DNA from: Pterobdella sp. o SKG-2022
Taxonomy: Eukaryota; Annelida; Clitellata; Hirudinida; Piscicolidae
Direction: 5' to 3'
Assembly (NCBI GenBank): GCA_964035795.1
Contig: OZ038324.1
Location: forward strand, 10,016,772 to 10,080,771
Length of the DNA: 64,000 nucleotides
The notes under the pieces were generated by a model, which searched no databases, was not told where the DNA came from, and saw nothing but the letters and a program-made list of their open reading frames with translations. Shown in pieces: positions 12,727-26,187 of the stretch (positions are counted from its first letter, which is position 1; each line of letters starts with the position of its first letter). Made by a program: the position numbers and the translations under genes.

Positions 12727-15700
12727 GTGATCTTTCTGTGACTAAAGAACAAGGCTTCATAAAAAACAACAATTGCAATGACAATAAAATCGATTCCAAC
12801 AAAAACAACACATTTCCCAATAACCACACTACCAACAATAAAAATTTTTTAAACACCAATAAAAACAACAACTACGTCAACAACAACTTCTTAACCACTA
12901 AAAACTACAACAAAAACAACACCCTTTTAAAAAATTACGCAACAATCGAAGGCAAGCTGATGGACAACAAAAACATGAAGAAGCTACCAACACCCAACAA
13001 ACTTCACGACAACAAAAACAGAGGAGTGTTGTGTAAGGTGTGTGGTGACGAGGCGTCTGGTTTCCATTATGGGGTCGACTCCTGCGAGGGCTGCAAGGTG
13101 CGTTTGTACCAGTCTTGTGTCCTTTTTGCAGAGGCTCCTTGTGTCTTGTTACTTTAGTGCATTGCATTTTATTGATCTTTTTGAACATTTCTTCATCATA
13201 CCGATCATCGAAACCACCAACTTCCAGCCATCTTCTCACTTACCTTTCTGTTCCATCTTACTTTCTCATTCATACCACTCTATCCTTTTCTTTCTTTCAC
13301 TTTTCCACTTACCTACCCAGGGCTTTTTCAGGCGTTGTCTGACGCAGGGAATGCATCACAAATGCGCAGTGGATGAAAGGTGCACCATCACCCCTTTCAG
13401 CAGGAACTCATGCCAATTTTGTAGGCTCAAGAAGTGCTTCTTTGTCGGCATGTCAAGAGAAGGTGCTTGGGGCGCTTGGGGGGTTTGGGTGTTTTAATTA
13501 TTTTTGAAGATGACATGGCTGTTTTTGAGATTTATTTGGATTTTTTGTTTTTCGTATTTGATCATCGCCATTTCGGCTTTATTCGTATCATGTAGAAAAA
13601 ATCAAAACAAAAAATAGCAAAAACGAAAATCATATAAAAATAAAGCAATAAAAAAGAAAAAGCACAAAATAGAAATGGATGACTAATAAGTGCTGGCGTT
13701 GCAACCCTCCCCCACATCACACCACTCCACCGGGACCTCCATTGAAGCATTAAGGCTGGAGGCTGAGTGGTCTTTATACCTTCAATCTCAATTCAGGGAT
13801 TGCAGAGTAGAAAAAAAATAACAATTGAAAAAATAATCTTTTATGCAAATAATATTAACAGTGCTTCAATGACATCATAAGTTCATTTTTAAATTTGAAA
13901 GTCGTGCAATAATTTCAACTTATGAGAAATGATTTTAAGAGAAGTAAATTGTATGGATCTGGGATGATAACTCTAATTTAGGGAGATATAAAAGACTAAG
14001 TTGTAATGATAGAGATGACAGGTTGTCTCAAGATGATGATATGTGCCATCAGCCATTGTTATCCCCCTTTTATCATCTCCCAATTATAAAGCGCACAATA
14101 TTTCGAGCATGATTTGAAAGGAAGAAAACAAAGACCTAGAACAAAAGCTCAAAAGTAGCTTGCCAATCTATTCCGACGTGTTGTTGCAAATTAGAAATGT
14201 TTACAAAATTGGCGTGCTTGTTCCAATTATAATTTTTCATAACAGATAATTGATGGCAGTCTTCAAAATTTTATCAATTTCTCCATCAAAAATATTCCGA
14301 AAATTCCGATTTAAAGATTTTGTTCACTTGTTTTATCTTTGATATCTAAATATCATTTTCTTGTTTGTGCGTTTGTATATGCCAAAATGACTTTAAATTA
14401 TTTTCATCTTTGAGTATCTTTAACTTATTTATAGTCTTTTATTTCTGAATTATTTATGTTTTTTGATATTTTAAAAGCATCAAGACTAGGACGGAGACCA
14501 AAGAGATTGAAAGAGGCAGAGAACAATACAAACAACAAGACAAGCAAACAAACACACCCACTACCTCCTCTTCTTCATCCTCTTCACCAACTTGCCTTTA
14601 ATCGGGCTGAATTGCAGGTTTAATGTTATTTTATTTTTTATTTTTAATATTATTATTATCTTTATTATATTAAATTTTTTATTCAAAAACCAGACGGCGT
14701 CTTAAAGTTATTACCAAAGCATTAGAAAATGATTTCGGAAGTTTAGATTATATTTTTGTGCACTGTTTCCAATGTTATTTTTTTATAAAAACCTCAAAAC
14801 GAAAAGTATTTTTTTATTCTCAATTTTTGAAATCATTTTTAGAAAGAATTTAAATGAATCAAAAAAGAATATATTTTTTAAAAATATTTAATGAAAACTA
14901 TCAACCATGTAGAACCTTTTCCGTAACATGGGACCATTAGAGGAACCCAAGATGGCTGCTCTCAAACCTCCACAAATGACGACCAACTCCCTACTGTTCC
15001 TTCTCTACAGGATTGATCAATACTTTTCATCTCAAGGATTCCACTTCAACCCACACTCCCCAATCAAACCCCACCTACCAAACAAGCAAACCACTTTCCA
15101 CCTTGATCACTTTTCCACACATCCATCATTCATTCATCCCTCCTTCATCCCACCTTTTCAACCACAGCTTGGAAATAAGCAGTTTACACCAACCGTCATC
15201 ACATCGCCCCCTATCAAACATCAAAACGTCGAAAAGCTTAACAAAAAGAACCCATATTCTGTGGACTTTCTCGCATCGACCACCGCCTCTTCCACACTTT
15301 CTCCACCTTCCATTCTTATTAACACATCCTGCTACAATGCTTCTAATAAGTTTGCTTTTGAAGACAGCACCGACAAGTTAAAACCTGACTTCAAAAACGA
15401 AAGCCTCTTTTCGCAAGTGCTCAAAAATCCCACCACCACTGACCTGATGCATGAGGGTTTGTTTCGCACTTTTGAAAACCGAGATGCCACCCCCAAAAAA
15501 TGTGACCCTCTACTGTCTTACGCCCCCAAACAACAAAGTTCCATTAATTGTAACAAAGAAACTAAACATGCTTGTTGCAACGAAGTTTGGTGCTTTTGTG
15601 AAGGGGAGAATAAAAGTAAATTTACAGAACAAATGGGAACTCAAGATTCAAAAGTCAGAATTGAGGATGAAGCAAACAGCATCCGGAAACTGGGTAGTGA

Positions 15701-17401
15701 TTACTTCAATGATTTGATCAACCACAACAAACTCTTCAACCCTCAAGAAGAGAGCAAGGAGGCATTTGAAAGGGTGAACGAATCCCTTTATTCCCAGGCT
15801 ATGAGCGCCATCGCAGGGGCCCTGAACTACCCACAAACCGACCTTCTTCTCTTTATCCAAGCATCTCTCCTTGACGCACACTACACCACCATCATTTACC
15901 TCAGAGACAAGATCGACAATGTGTTGAACAAGGAAGGCCTGCCGGCAGGTTTTGGAAGTTTTGCTGGACCCTCCCAAACAACGCCTGAGGTTGATGCCAA
16001 CTTATAACAAATATAAAATACTCTGTTTTTTTGTGGAGCATCTTGTTTAATTTGAATATTTTAAACTTTTTGAGAAATAATTATTTTACTGAAAAAGTTG
16101 CGGTTGTTTAAAAGACTTGAAAAACCAATGCTATATTTCAATTATTGATATAAACTCTTCCAAATGCAACTATTCATAAGATTCAGCTAAAATATTACAA
16201 AACAAAAAATATTTCGAACTAATGAATCTTCTTCGCCTCACTTGCACTCAGACTGACTCCGCATGGACGAGGGAGCCTGTAGAGTGGTGGAAAAGGTTCG
16301 TGGGAAACATGGTGCCTGTGATCAAGAGGGTCGTGTGTTTCAGTAAGAAACTGCCTGGTAGGCTTTGTGTCTCGCTTTGAAGAATTTCATCTTGACATCT
16401 CTTCGTATAATTTTTTATATTGAAAAACTTGTCAATTGATTAGAATAAAAAGAAAGGTTGAGGAGTATAATTAGATGATACAATAAGTGTAATTCAAAAC
16501 TCCACGTTGACACAGGGTTCCACAGCTTGGGAGTGGAGGACCAGCTGTCTCTGATCAGACAAGGGTCCTTTGAGGTGATCCTACTCAGATACACACCACT
16601 TTTCAGCACTAGTGGTATGCTCCTGCCAGACCTTTCCCTTCTCATCCCCAAGTTCGCAGTCTATGCAAAATTATGAGTTTTTTTGACTTGAGAAAGTTAA
16701 GCGTTTTCTAAAAATAAACTCTTATTTTTATATTTATCTCATCGTTTGATTTGATCAGAGAGAAGATAGCAAGCATGCCTTTGGGAGATCTATTTTTAGA
16801 ACAGATGACGTTTGCTGAGAACTTCAACGTGCTGAAGCTTACAGATGCTCACGTGGCTATTCTTTCCGCTGTCCTAATTATGGAACCAGGTCTGTGATGG
16901 AATTCATCACAATTTGACCTAATTACATGTTAACTATTTTTAGATTATTTAAAAAATTATTTTTAAAAAAATGCTGAAAATTTTGTAAATATATCAAACT
17001 GCACTAAGATTTAAGTCAAAATAAACTCACAGAGAGGGAGGGACTAGGAGATCGAAGGAGGATCCAGAAACTGCAGCACTTGTATCTGCAGGCTCTATAC
17101 TTGTCCATCAAGAGAGAAAAACCTAGTGAGCGTGTATCATTTATAATCAGTATATATAGTTTAATGTGTTGAAATAAGTTTGTTGTCTAAAAACCAAAGC
17201 TAGGCAACTCAAAAATGGATGAACCAAACCACCACAGACGACTTCGACCAGCTGTACAGGAAACTGATATCTCTGCTGCCTTCCTTGAGACGGATCAACC
17301 GCTTGCACAACTCCAAGCTGCAGTCCCTCAACATCACCGACCCCCACAACAACCTTCCCATCCCTACCCCTGCCCTTCATAAAGAGGTCTTCAGGTACTG
17401 A
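12561..17401 (+). CDS. Orphan nuclear receptor, NR1-like (DBD + LBD)
   Basis: Ligand-regulated or orphan transcription factor. Nine exons: 12561-13097, 13321-13462, 14478-14617, 14913-15989, 16252-16357, 16516-16651, 16759-16889, 17033-17125, 17238-17401. They sum to 2526 bases (841 residues plus stop). The zinc-finger DBD starts near residue 158, with P-box CEGCKGFFRR and second finger ending [14 protein letters not shown], followed by the carboxy extension [13 protein letters not shown]. The LBD spans about residues 600-841: [17 protein letters not shown] (helix 3), [36 protein letters not shown], a helix-10 block [16 protein letters not shown] and the terminal AF-2-like [10 protein letters not shown]. 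The N-terminal domain is Asn-rich, with a coding (AAT)n, and one large exon adds a hinge of over 300 residues. The DBD resembles the E75/E78/Rev-erb branch, but exact orthology is unresolved. The starts of exons 4 and 9 were chosen by phase. Confidence 0.92.
12682..12726 (+). repeat. Coding (AAT)n, poly-Asn tract
   Basis: An in-frame AAT microsatellite in the first coding exon of the nuclear receptor encodes a run of about 14 Asn residues in the A/B domain. It is likely to be length-polymorphic. Confidence 0.9.
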
Positions 17402-18375
17402 AGCTGGAACCTGTGTGCACTTTCAGTTGTTCTTTTTTTCATATTAGAAAAATAATATGAAAGATAATTTAGAAGTTTATTTATTTCTGTGAATTCAACT
17501 GGGTAAATAATTTCGGAGATTTGGTAGAAATATTATAAGTTTTTGAGAATTATGTATTCATAGCTTTTTTGTCGTTGAATTGATCGGGTAATCTTTTTTT
17601 GTGGTTATAGGGTAAAATACGGGTAACTTTTGGAAGTTTCGAATTTTGTGATGTTTTTATCGCTTTATATAAAGTATTTTTGCTTAAGAAGTATTTTGTT
17701 TGAAAAGCTATTTTTGAAAGAAAATTTTATAATTGCGAAAAATATCCTAAAGGATGATTTTGCTCTGAATTTTTTATTCATTTACAAAGAAATTAAATTT
17801 TTAAATATATTCTATACGCCAAAATAGCTTTAGACATGCGAACATCCCATATTACTCCTTCTAACAAAAGAATGCTGAGAATTTTCTCTATCGACTATTA
17901 TAATTTTTGATAATTCTCTTTATGCTACTTAAGTTGAAACATCTGCTTTGATTGTCGTGATTGTTCGCTTTAAGTGGTGTGTGTTGATATTGTAACATTC
18001 AAATCTGCATTCTTCATTTTTTTTATTTTCTTGGATTCTTTACATTTAGGTAAATTTGTTTATTACAGTATCTATTTGATTTTTTAGTCATTATTGTAGA
18101 AAGCCAATGATTTTTTATTGGTAACTCGTATTTATTGCTTTTTTGAGTTTTTACTCTAAATTTTAATTTATGAATAATTTTCCAAATTTCTAGTCATCCA
18201 TTTAAATTATAAAATCTTGCAAAAATTTGTTTAAAATTTGTTTGAAACTAAATTTGAGTTTGTTTTTAATGATTGTAGTTTTACCGCTCTACAGTTGTTA
18301 GTTTAAACTTTCTCTTGGTGCCCTGTTACATTTTCAATAAATTCTTCGTCCTTAAAGATTATCTCTGTGTAAAAA
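17402..18375. other. Intergenic between nuclear receptor and PRC1-like gene
   Basis: About 970 bases of AT-rich sequence between two plus-strand genes. It should contain the receptor 3' UTR and the promoter of the next gene. No supported exon or RNA gene seen. Confidence 0.6.
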
Positions 18376-21300
18376 ATGAAGTAAGTAATTAAGAATACTT
18401 TGAATTTTAAGCCTTAAAAGTTTCTTAATATAAAAATACATTGAAACCCATATATTAAGTCATCAAAGAGTAAACTATCTGACGAAAAGTATATATAACA
18501 GACTAAATCTTGAAGAGAAAGTAGACGACCAGCTGGCAAACACCTTACTAAAAGACACTCGGCCATTGATAATCACACTGGCTTCATTATGGACTGAAAT
18601 TGGATTGACGTCTGCAGAAGTAGAAGAAAGATGTGGAGTGGTGGACACCGAAGTTGTGGGATTGCTGGAGCAGATGGTAGCGGAAGAAGAAAGAAACAAA
18701 GAATCACTCATCACTCGTCGTCTTAAACTAAAATTTCAAACGCAGAACCTTGCGGAACAAATGAACATCATATGCGATGAGGTATGTTTTAGATACATTC
18801 TATAATCAACATCTTATTTTTACTAACAAACAAACACCACAAAAACAACCTATAAGCCACTCAAACTTGAACTTCAAACAGCAACCAAACTCTGAAAGAA
18901 CCTTGCGAGACCAGGTTTTAAACCTGTGTACTCTCCTAGAAAAGCTGAACAAGGAGAAGGATAAAAGACTTTCCCAGTGGCATCAACTCAAAATACATAA
19001 TGAACAGTATTGCAGACTGCTTGCTGTTGAAGTTGGTACTAATGAGCTGTTCAAAAGATTACTAAATGCTAAAAAATTAATTCATTTTTTATCTATTTAA
19101 ATTTTTAGATTTGAAGTAATTCTCGCATGTATTTTTTGACAAATTAATTTCAAAATTATAATAACACATCAATAAAATACTCAACATTCATAAACATTCT
19201 CACCACACTCCACCAAGTGAATGACACAAATATTGTTTTCATTCATAAAACCACCCAAACAACATTGAACATCTGCCATAGCATAATAGGCCAATCTAGA
19301 TGCATACCAATATGCATATACATTCCCATAGTTAACAAATAGATAGCTAATGCTCTGTATATATATTATTAGGTATCTTATATAAGATCTGTAATAAAAA
19401 AAAGTTGAAGGATTCAATTTTATATCCCACCTGAAATGTATTTTCTCATAGGTGATCGCTCAAGCATGACTTTATAGATCAATTTCAATTTATCATGCAT
19501 AAAAATATATTTAAACTTAACTATAAGAAACGTGTGAACTGATATAAAACTCACAATAAACACACAACCAGTGAAAACATAATATACATTACACAGACAC
19601 AACCAACACATACTAACACAGACATAATATACAACAACAGGTTGAAGTACCTAGATTGGAGGATGAGTTGCTGGATGACAGTGAGTTGGTGACCAGAGAG
19701 CTGCCTCCATCATTGTCCCAGCTGGAACTCTTCGAGCTGCAAGTCAATTCTCTTTCCAAGCAGCTGGTGTGTGTGTTGTTATTCTATACACTACTACTAA
19801 TCATTATCATCATCTTCATCATCGCCTCTTTATGGGGTTAGATGTACTATACCAATAAAGATGAAAATGATAATGAGAAGAGTAATAAATAAAATGCAAC
19901 CTGCACTCCAGCAAGAGCACAGGAAGATTGTGAGTGAGATGAAGTCACACATCAACACTTTAGTGTCTCAGCTGCAGTACCAGGTGATGGGGGGTTGGTT
20001 AGGGATCTCTGTGGGTTGTGATACAATGATGTGGCACAATGTTTCCGTTTAACTTCTAATAATAATTAATATGATATTTCTCAAAAAATAATAATTGTAG
20101 TAATAATATCAAAAATATCAATATTAATAGCCATAAAACTAATAACACTGAAGGTGCTACTGAAGTCAGAACAGAGCATGATTCAAGCCTTGAGTGAGTC
20201 ATCAGTGGTGTCTAATGACGTCATGAACAAACACCATAGCTTTATCAATAAGGTGGGTTGGTTTTGGTGTGGTATGGGTGAGTGAGTGGGTGCCATGTGG
20301 TGTTGTTGTTGTCAGTGTGTGGTTTTATTATTTTTTGATATATTTTCTAGTGATAATTATTATTATTATTTTCATTAAAATTTTCTCGTAATACATTTCT
20401 ACAGTTGAATGCAACAAAACACAGCAACAAGCAACAAATAACAGCCTTAAAGCAACAGCTGAAGTCAGGCAAGGAGGAGGAGGAGGAAGAGGAGGATGTC
20501 AAAAATATTCTTGATGATGATGCCAGTTTTAAAACCTTGACTTTGGTTAGTGGAATCTGAGTTAGATTAAAATTTCAACATTTGTCTCAATTGAATTGTT
20601 CAGGTTTTTAAGATACCATTTTTGGATAGTAAATGTATATAATTTATGAGAAGTCTTCATTAAAACTACAGCTGCAGCAGAAACTGGCAAGGCGAGAGGC
20701 AATCAAAGCTCAAGCAAAACGACAAGTCACACCAAAGGTAATTGATGTAGAGGAATATAACAAATCTCAACTAATCATAGCTACAAGTTTTGAATCTATC
20801 AATCAATCACTCAATCATCACAAATGCCAAAGTTAATTATGATGTGATTGCAGAGGTATGGCAGGTCGAAAAGTACCACTCCTTGTCTCACCCCCACCTC
20901 CAGGCACAACCAGGTCCCCGAAGTCTCCACTGCTCGCAGAAGTCTCAAAAACAAACTGGCTTACCTTACTCCCTCCAAAATTGCCGCCAAACTCAAAGTT
21001 CGTGTGAGGTTTTATGACGTTCATCAGGTTTTTTATGGTTTAAATAAGTGTATTGTATGTTTTAATGCTTGAAAATCGCCAACAGATTGAAGAGGGAGAC
21101 AAGTGGAGCAAGGATGTGAGTTATCAGTGTTTCAGTCTTCACTGACGTTATTTATATCATCAAATAATTTCAGTGCTCTTCAGTTTCAAATAATACACCA
21201 ATCGATAATACGCTACCAATCATATTTAAATATTATTTGGTTCAGTTTACATAATAAAAGTTCAACTCATATAAGTGGATTCAAATTAGGCTAAAAGTTA

Positions 21301-22042
21301 TCAAAGGTGCCTCCCACAGAAGTTGTTGACGCCCAAAAATCGCACAGACACGCCCAAGAGGAGGGCGCCATCAACACCCAACCTCAAGGGACCTTCAGCT
21401 TCTAGGACCTCTCATATCTGTCTCACTCCCCAGCCTTTCCTTGCCAGACCTTCCAGGAACAGGGTTGGTTGATGAGTGGGTGCATGATTGGCAGGTGGTT
21501 ATGTGGAATTGTGCCGTTATTTTTTACTATGAGTAATTTCTTGAAGCTGGTCAGTTCGACTCCATACTTATTCACCTTCTCCCAGTTAAGAGAAGTGACG
21601 GAGAGTGAACAAAGGAAGTTGGTGAGAAAGCCACCCATCAACAAAAACAACAAACCCACCAACAACCTCAATCCCACCAAGCCGAACAACAACGACTTCC
21701 GCCACTATCTGATGGAGAAAGAAAACATAGCTTCCTCTTATGAGGAGTTCACTGTGGGTTGGGTGGTGTTGAGTGAATCAAAGCTAAACAACGAAATCTA
21801 ATAACTATTCATTAATATACTTATAAAAATTCTTGAAGTTGGTTTCAATAGCCACTATTATAACCGTTTAAGTTTTTTTATCTATCACCAGTGCTTCCAT
21901 TACCACCATAAAGCAAAAATACTCATACCCCTAAACCACACAGAGGGGCCTAAGGGAGTGTGACAGAGACTTCATATCCAGTAGCATCCTGGTGCCTCCC
22001 TGTTCTCAACGGGTGCCCAAGTCCCCCTTCCATCTGTCTTGA
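18376..22042 (+). CDS. PRC1/Ase1-like cytokinesis coiled-coil protein
   Basis: Probable relative of PRC1, the antiparallel-microtubule crosslinker of the spindle midzone. Exons: 18376-18380, 18469-18781, 18882-19031, 19641-19766, 19912-19983, 20154-20252, 20405-20545, 20672-20737, 20854-20997, 21320-21463, 21586-21753, 21944-22042. They total 1527 bases (508 residues), and almost all junctions are phase 0. The N-terminal block LASLWTEIGLTSAEVEERC and the AEEERNKESLI region resemble the PRC1 dimerisation rod; VEVPRLEDELL resembles the PRC1 linker. The basic TP-rich tail (TPKRRAPSTPNLKG) and IASSYEEFTRGLRE resemble the PRC1 C-terminus. I could not find the spectrin-like microtubule-binding domain that should lie between the seventh and eighth exons, where the intron is only 126 bases. 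The first coding exon holds only ATG plus two bases. Family assignment is moderate; it could be a different coiled-coil protein. Confidence 0.6.
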
Positions 22043-22970
22043 TGTCTTCGTGTGTGGTGTGTTTTATAAAGCTGGTGTGATGTTTTGGGGGAATGGGTAT
22101 GCGTGGAGATTTGTGGGATAGGATGTGTGGTGATGTTGGTGACTGTCAATGTAATTTAAATTATTTAGTTGTTCATATTCGTTTTATGACCCAATTTGGT
22201 ATTTTATTGTCCATGTACTCTCTTCATTTTAAAATGAACCTCAGAGCAAATTTGGGCTCGTTTTATACGTGTATAATTTCATAAGTTGCTAAATAGCCAT
22301 AAAGTCATTTTGTATGCTTGCACGATGGAGTTGTTATGATACGCTATGCAATATTTCATTGTCGTCTTATTGAACTGTTTCATTTGTGTTATGCTAACTT
22401 GAATTTAACATATCAATAAAATTTAACGTATTCAACAATTTCATTATCAGTATAAAGCCATTTAAATTCCAAGAATTTATTTCTGGCTTGAGAGGTTAAA
22501 TATTGATCAAAATAAAATTAGAAATAAATAGTTCACGTAGCTTTTTTAATTAAATTCCTTAAATGAACGGTTTTATTTAACGATGGTTTACAAACAGCTT
22601 AATTTTAATTCCAAGTTCTAACACGAAATTTTGAATGTTAAAAAGATCCTTCAAGATTATTTTTGCATTTAATGATTTGAAAGTCGTACAAGTGCAATAA
22701 GGAAGGTGACAGCTGTAAGGAGCAAGCTGTAAAAATGATTTGCTTCTAATAGAGTTTATTCAAAAAGACTACACATTGTGGAAAAATTAAATTGAGAATT
22801 AATTTAACAGCATTCCCTATGGACAATATAAAATTAGCGACTCACCGATATAAAAGGTAATGTCACAAATAATAAAAATGATTTACAATAAAGAAAAATA
22901 CCGATTTGAAACATTAAAAATTGACACGAATCAGAGCCTAAAAGGATTTAAATAATTAAAGTTGGGCGCT
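22043..22970. other. Convergent 3' flanks
   Basis: About 930 bases between the stop codons of the convergent PRC1-like (+) and DNAJB12/14 (-) genes. AT-rich, presumably both 3' UTRs. No coding exon recognised. Confidence 0.55.
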
Positions 22971-25825
22971 TTAAACGGATAAAGCCTGCAGACGTTCACA
23001 CGATGTCATTTTGTAATTGCGCGCTTGCTCGTACAGCCGCTGATCCTGAAACTGCCTTGCCTGCCACATCAAGTTCTCTCCTAAGTGTGGTAGTGGCCAG
23101 CAATAACAAAAATAATCTTCAAGAGACATCTTATGTACCTTTGTACTTAAAAAACAAAAGAATGATAATAAATATTAACATTTTATAATGCTATCAAATT
23201 TAGGAAATGATTTCAAAAACGATAGCCTTAATGATAAAATCCAACCACACAACATGGAGCACTCACGATTTAGTCGCTCTCGATAACAACTGCTACGAAG
23301 ATTTGACACATAATCTTCCTCCACCTGGTTTTCAATGTTCCTCAAGTCCCCTGCTGTCAACCATTAAGCTCTTATGTATCTATCTATCTATCTATCTATC
23401 TATCCAACCTTTAACAGTGTTTTTGAAATCAGTCTTTACCCAGTAATTGACTCCCAAATTCTGGGTGCGTCTAGGCTCTAGAAACTTACTGAAGGATGAT
23501 ATAAGGAAAGATAAAAACAAAAATAATTAATTTGAAAAATAATTTTAAAATTAGTGAAATACAAAAAAATCGATTAACATAAAATGAAAAAACGATTAAA
23601 AATGGAATAATTTAAACGCAATGTATCCCAAAAAATCAAAAGCTAACGAAGTTCTGGAGAGATTGTACAGAGGATCTTGAGAGAAGAGTGCAGATAAGAG
23701 GGAGATAACAAGAAGGAATATGATTGGTCCAAGCTGCACTAATAAAGCTGATCTATATGACAGTGTGTGTGTGTGTGTGTTTTTAATAATGATGTCAAAG
23801 CTCATGGACATGTTTAAAAATAATTTAATAATGAATATTAAAAAATTACATACCTTCGCTTTCATATTCGATGCTAAATATAATATTGGAAAAAGGAAAA
23901 TAAATGGGAACCTGGATTCATTCTGTGTGGTTTGTCTGTGTGCACGTGAATTGTATGTACGGTAAACTCTTGTGCTAGCTGTGGTGGTGTGAGTGAATCT
24001 ATCTATGAACATATCAACCAATCAATCGATCAATTAGCTAAAAAATCAACCAATCAGATTCTATATACCATCACCAAACAAATGCATATCAGTGGTGTTG
24101 ATACGCTAGATTCCCCCTCATGATCATGCCATCCATGATAAAACAACATATATTTTTAAAGCTTGAAGCTTTCGTTAATCTTAAAACTATCTTGAGGTAG
24201 TCGAGAACAACTTTTTATATTGGATACAGGTGAAATTCTCACAAAATATTAAACATTTTTTAAAAAGCAGCTCTAACTGAGGCAAGGCTAAGTCATGTCA
24301 TTTATATAGAGCATAAAAACTCTCATTATTCATATGAATAACACATTATTATCAATGAAAACAAACTTCAACTACACATCAAATATTTTATAAAAAGCCC
24401 CTTGTGAGTAATTAAATGCACATTACCACAAAAATATAGTTTTTTTGCACCCGAGCCTTCATGAAGAAAAATGAGCTAAACAAATAATTTGATTGGTTGG
24501 AGTTAAACTATGAAAAAACAAAATGGTGACAAACTTTGGTTGAAACTTCCAAAAAACATGTTGAAGAGGTCCTCAGCTGACATGTCCCCTGTGCATTATG
24601 AATTATATCATAACATTTTCAATCATTACAAATATTTTTTGGTACTTTCGTTTTTTCTTACAGTTTGACAAAATTAAATGAAATTCAATTTATAAATCAA
24701 ATAAAAACCAAACACATACACACATAGATCAATGTGACACAAACCTTCAAAACCCCTAGTGAAATCATGGTGCCGATGTTGGTGGTAATGCTGGTGATTC
24801 TCCTCCTCCTCTGCCCCAAACTGGTCATATCTTTTCTTCTTTGATGGGTCACTCAAGACAGAAAATGCATTAGAGATTGCTGTTGTGATGATGGTAGTAG
24901 GTTGGATTGGATATCCAACTTGGGGTTTAGGCTTATTTCAACACTTTTTTGGTGAATTTGATAACCAGTCCACAACCTTTGAGCCACCACCTAACCACCC
25001 CAACAACCTTTAAAGGCTTCAGTAGCACCAGGGGCATGATTCTTGTCGGGGTGGAACTTGAGGGCAAGTTTTTTATATGCCCTCTTTAATTCATCCTCAG
25101 AACATTCCTGCTTCAGACCCAGGATTTCATAGTAGTCTTTACATTTTCTTATCCTATGTAGTTATTGTGGTGTTTGTAAACTTTTTATAATTATTAGCTT
25201 ACATTATTGAAAATTTGATATGAAATAGATTCATGATTCATGCTCCTTATTGTTATTTGATGCACAGAGTTGTTTCATGCTGCCTCCTCACCTATTGACA
25301 GCTGCTAGTTCTTCTGATGTGTATTTCTTTTTGTCATCAGATTCTGAGTGCTTCTTGCTTCTTGATCTGTATTCATTATAGTTTTATCCAATTACATAAA
25401 CTTCTTCTTTATTATAAACACAACCTCTACAAAGATAATTGATGAATCCAATGTTCGAATATATTGAAAAAAGAACCTTCCTTCAGTGCCATGAGCTCCT
25501 GGAGCATCGTTAGATGATCCTTTAGAATGGGAACCTGCCTCACCTGCTCTCTCCTCATCACTCTCAGCCAATAACTTGTCTATGTGCTCTGTTAGTGGAA
25601 CGTTGTACTCAAACGATTCAGACATAACATAGAAACCTTTTGGCTACAATTTAAAAAAAAATTATTTTGAAAAAAAAAAAAATGTATCAGACCTTTGGTT
25701 CTTTGGGTGGGATACAATTTTTGAGATTTCATGAAAAATTTAAGAGCGTCCTTTTTATTATCTTTTTTCAAAAGACCAAGGGCAATTTGAAAACATCGTT
25801 CGCCTTCGTCTCGGTTCCCATCCAT
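22971..25825 (-). CDS. DNAJB12/DNAJB14: DnaJ homolog B12/B14-type, ER membrane J-protein
   Basis: Tail-anchored ER J-domain cochaperone that recruits Hsc70 for quality control of membrane proteins. Exons: 25825-25693, 25636-25477, 25366-25292, 25153-25008, 24879-24745, 24588-24547, 23738-23648, 23470-23409, 23350-23267, 23080-22971; total 1038 bases (345 residues). The N-terminus [18 protein letters not shown] matches the family. The J domain carries KDYYEILGL and the essential HPD in [16 protein letters not shown] hydrophobic segment [18 protein letters not shown] is the membrane span. The DUF1977 C-terminus includes [20 protein letters not shown] and [17 protein letters not shown]. The linker between DLFNMFFG and the membrane span is unusually short, so a small exon may be missing in the intron 24546-23739. 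The acceptor of exon 2 is ambiguous by a few bases. The start codon is 362 bases from divergent UROS. Confidence 0.93.
23379..23404. repeat. (TCTA)n microsatellite in a tiny intron
   Basis: About six TCTA/TATC units inside the 58-base intron between DNAJB exons at 23409 and 23350, filling almost half of that intron. Confidence 0.9.
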
Positions 25826-26187
25826 TTTGTTTTAATTATATGCCGAATCGAAGATACAAGAGAATGATGGTTTGTTTATGTTGATCAATTACTTGCTAAG
25901 GATGTTATGATTTTAATGTAGTTTTTTATATACTTCCTAAAATTGATGTTTCAAAAAAAATTTTATAATCAAAAAATAATTATTGACAAAAAATACTTTT
26001 CATTTATATCTACTTTTGTTTAATCAACTTTTCTTTCGAAAATCTGGTTTAAGCAATTTTTTTACTTTTTTTGTATCTCCATCATTTTATTCGAGCTTAC
26101 ATATAATTGCGAATTCTTTTAAAATAGAGATTCACTACTTCGAATGTGTTCGTCTTGTTCAAAGCTGATATTTAAATTTGTTAAAAG
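25826..26187. promoter_or_regulatory. Putative bidirectional promoter DNAJB12/14 - UROS
   Basis: Only 362 bases separate the divergent start codons. The interval is AT-rich, with no exon seen, and must include both 5' UTRs and both transcription starts unless further upstream non-coding exons exist. Confidence 0.5.

Noticed and set aside
21086..21115. A 30-base micro-exon with good splice sites in the PRC1-like gene
   Set aside because: It would fit after an exon ending at 21008, but the following exon at 21320 then reads a stop. The phase-0 path 20997 to 21320 is the only one that stays open.
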